Positions 62,335-64,000 of a stretch of DNA of 64,000 nt are shown in pieces; positions within the stretch are counted from its first letter, which is position 1, and each line of letters opens with the position of its first letter. A program made the position numbers and the translations under genes. The notes below the pieces were generated by a model that worked only from the letters and a program-made list of their open reading frames with translations, did not search any database and was not told the origin of the DNA. Origin of the DNA: Streptomyces sp. NRRL F-5122 (GTDB lineage Bacteria > Actinomycetota > Actinomycetes > Streptomycetales > Streptomycetaceae); the NCBI RefSeq assembly GCF_001507435.1, contig NZ_LMWH01000245.1, positions 1 through 64,000 on the forward strand, in the 5' to 3' direction.

Positions 62335-62741
62335 GCGGCGACGGCCTCCCCCTCGTCATCCCGGTACTCCGTGAGGAACTCCCGTTCCTCGGCCGTGATC
62401 CTGCGCGGCCGTTGCGCCTCGAAGTCGAAGGGCACGATCACCGTCGAGGCCCGGACGTAGATCTGGTCCGGGTCCTTGACCTCGTAGGTGAGCGTGAAGG
62501 ACGCGGCCTTGATGTCCGTGACCCACAGCTCGATGTCCACCGGCGCGTGCCGGTGGACCAGCTGCCGCTTGTAGTCGATCTCATGGCGCGCCACCACGGA
62601 CCCCTGCTTGAACTGCTTGTCCGGGCGGAACAGGAAGTCGATACGCGCTTCCTCCAGATAACGGAGGAACACCACGTTGTTGACGTGGCCGTATGCGTCC
62701 ATGTCCGCCCAGCGCAGCGGGCAGCGGTAGATGTGCCGCAA
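62331..62741 (-). CDS. Hotdog-fold acyl-CoA thioesterase
   Basis: A 136-residue YbgC/FcbC-type thioesterase. WADMDAYGHVNNVVFLRYLE is the signature, with the catalytic Asp and the HVNN loop; it is followed by the expected hotdog strands (VVARHEIDYKRQLVH). It hydrolyses acyl-CoA, probably short or aromatic. The best start is TTG at 62741, 2 bases after the ettA stop, giving M-RHIYRCPLRWADMD; the longer frame runs inside ettA and is rejected. Coupled to the gene at 61648. Confidence 0.87.
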   Translation of the reverse strand: MRHIYRCPLRWADMDAYGHVNNVVFLRYLEEARIDFLFRPDKQFKQGSVVARHEIDYKRQLVHRHAPVDIELWVTDIKAASFTLTYEVKDPDQIYVRASTVIVPFDFEAQRPRRITAEEREFLTEYRDDEGEAVAA

Positions 62742-62743
62742 GA

Positions 62744-64000
<1,257 letters not shown>

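Overview
The window is 64 kb of very high-GC actinobacterial chromosome, almost certainly from a Streptomyces. The evidence is the codon bias, frequent GTG/TTG starts, rare TTA codons, Tat and LPxTG signals, and a gene order (rpiB, amino-acid permease, pepN, asd, pepN, malQ, csnR-EFGHK, pknG-type cluster, ettA) that I recognise as the conserved core region around SCO2620-SCO2690 of S. coelicolor. I see no rRNA, tRNA, CRISPR array, prophage or insertion sequence.

Layout. (1) 1-12.6 kb: the start of a small protein running off the left edge, a membrane SpoIIE-type phosphatase, an Eis-like acetyltransferase, a Nei-type DNA glycosylase, rpiB, two paralogous amino-acid permeases, a transmembrane Ser/Thr kinase divergent from an LPxTG surface protein, bioY bracketed by a perfect 100-bp inverted repeat, and an Rv2466c-like thioredoxin-fold protein. 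(2) 12.7-32.5 kb: two M1 aminopeptidase (pepN) paralogues, an AbiEi/DUF559-type protein with a TTA codon, a glycosyltransferase, a frameshifted secreted serine hydrolase, a Tat-exported metallophosphoesterase, a Nudix hydrolase, a large secreted subtilase, an ECF sigma factor with a membrane partner, asd, a DUF1203 protein and a MarR regulator. (3) 32.7-41.9 kb: a small membrane protein, malQ with a small LTSEP-repeat protein directly upstream, an ECF sigma/anti-sigma/ABC-transporter operon, an HNH nuclease and an MscS channel.

(4) 42.1-49.0 kb: the chitosan-oligosaccharide operon csnR-csnE-csnF-csnG-csnH-csnK. It has a ROK repressor, lipoprotein binding protein, two permeases, a GH4 glycosidase and a sugar kinase, behind a clear promoter and a perfect 15-bp palindromic operator. 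(5) 49.1-59.9 kb: a seven-gene signalling cluster. A four-helix membrane protein (GlnX type) and an amino-acid binding protein (GlnH type) come first. A coiled-coil protein with a TTA codon, a PknG-like kinase with TPR tail, a PP2C phosphatase, a von Willebrand factor A protein and an FHA protein follow. This reads as a complete amino-acid sensing and phospho-relay module. The kinase, phosphatase and FHA protein share N-terminal zinc ribbons. (6) 60.0-64.0 kb: an isoaspartyl-methyltransferase-like protein, a group II truncated haemoglobin, and a minus-strand run of a hypothetical protein, a thioesterase and ettA (cut by the right edge).

Most transcription units end in strong GC-rich hairpins, several shared by convergent genes. 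The observations I rate highest are the 100-bp inverted repeat bracketing bioY (inversion would leave the bioY reading frame intact), the expanded GlnX-GlnH-PknG-phosphatase-VWA-FHA cluster, three TTA-containing genes, and the uncharacterised repeat protein coupled to malQ.
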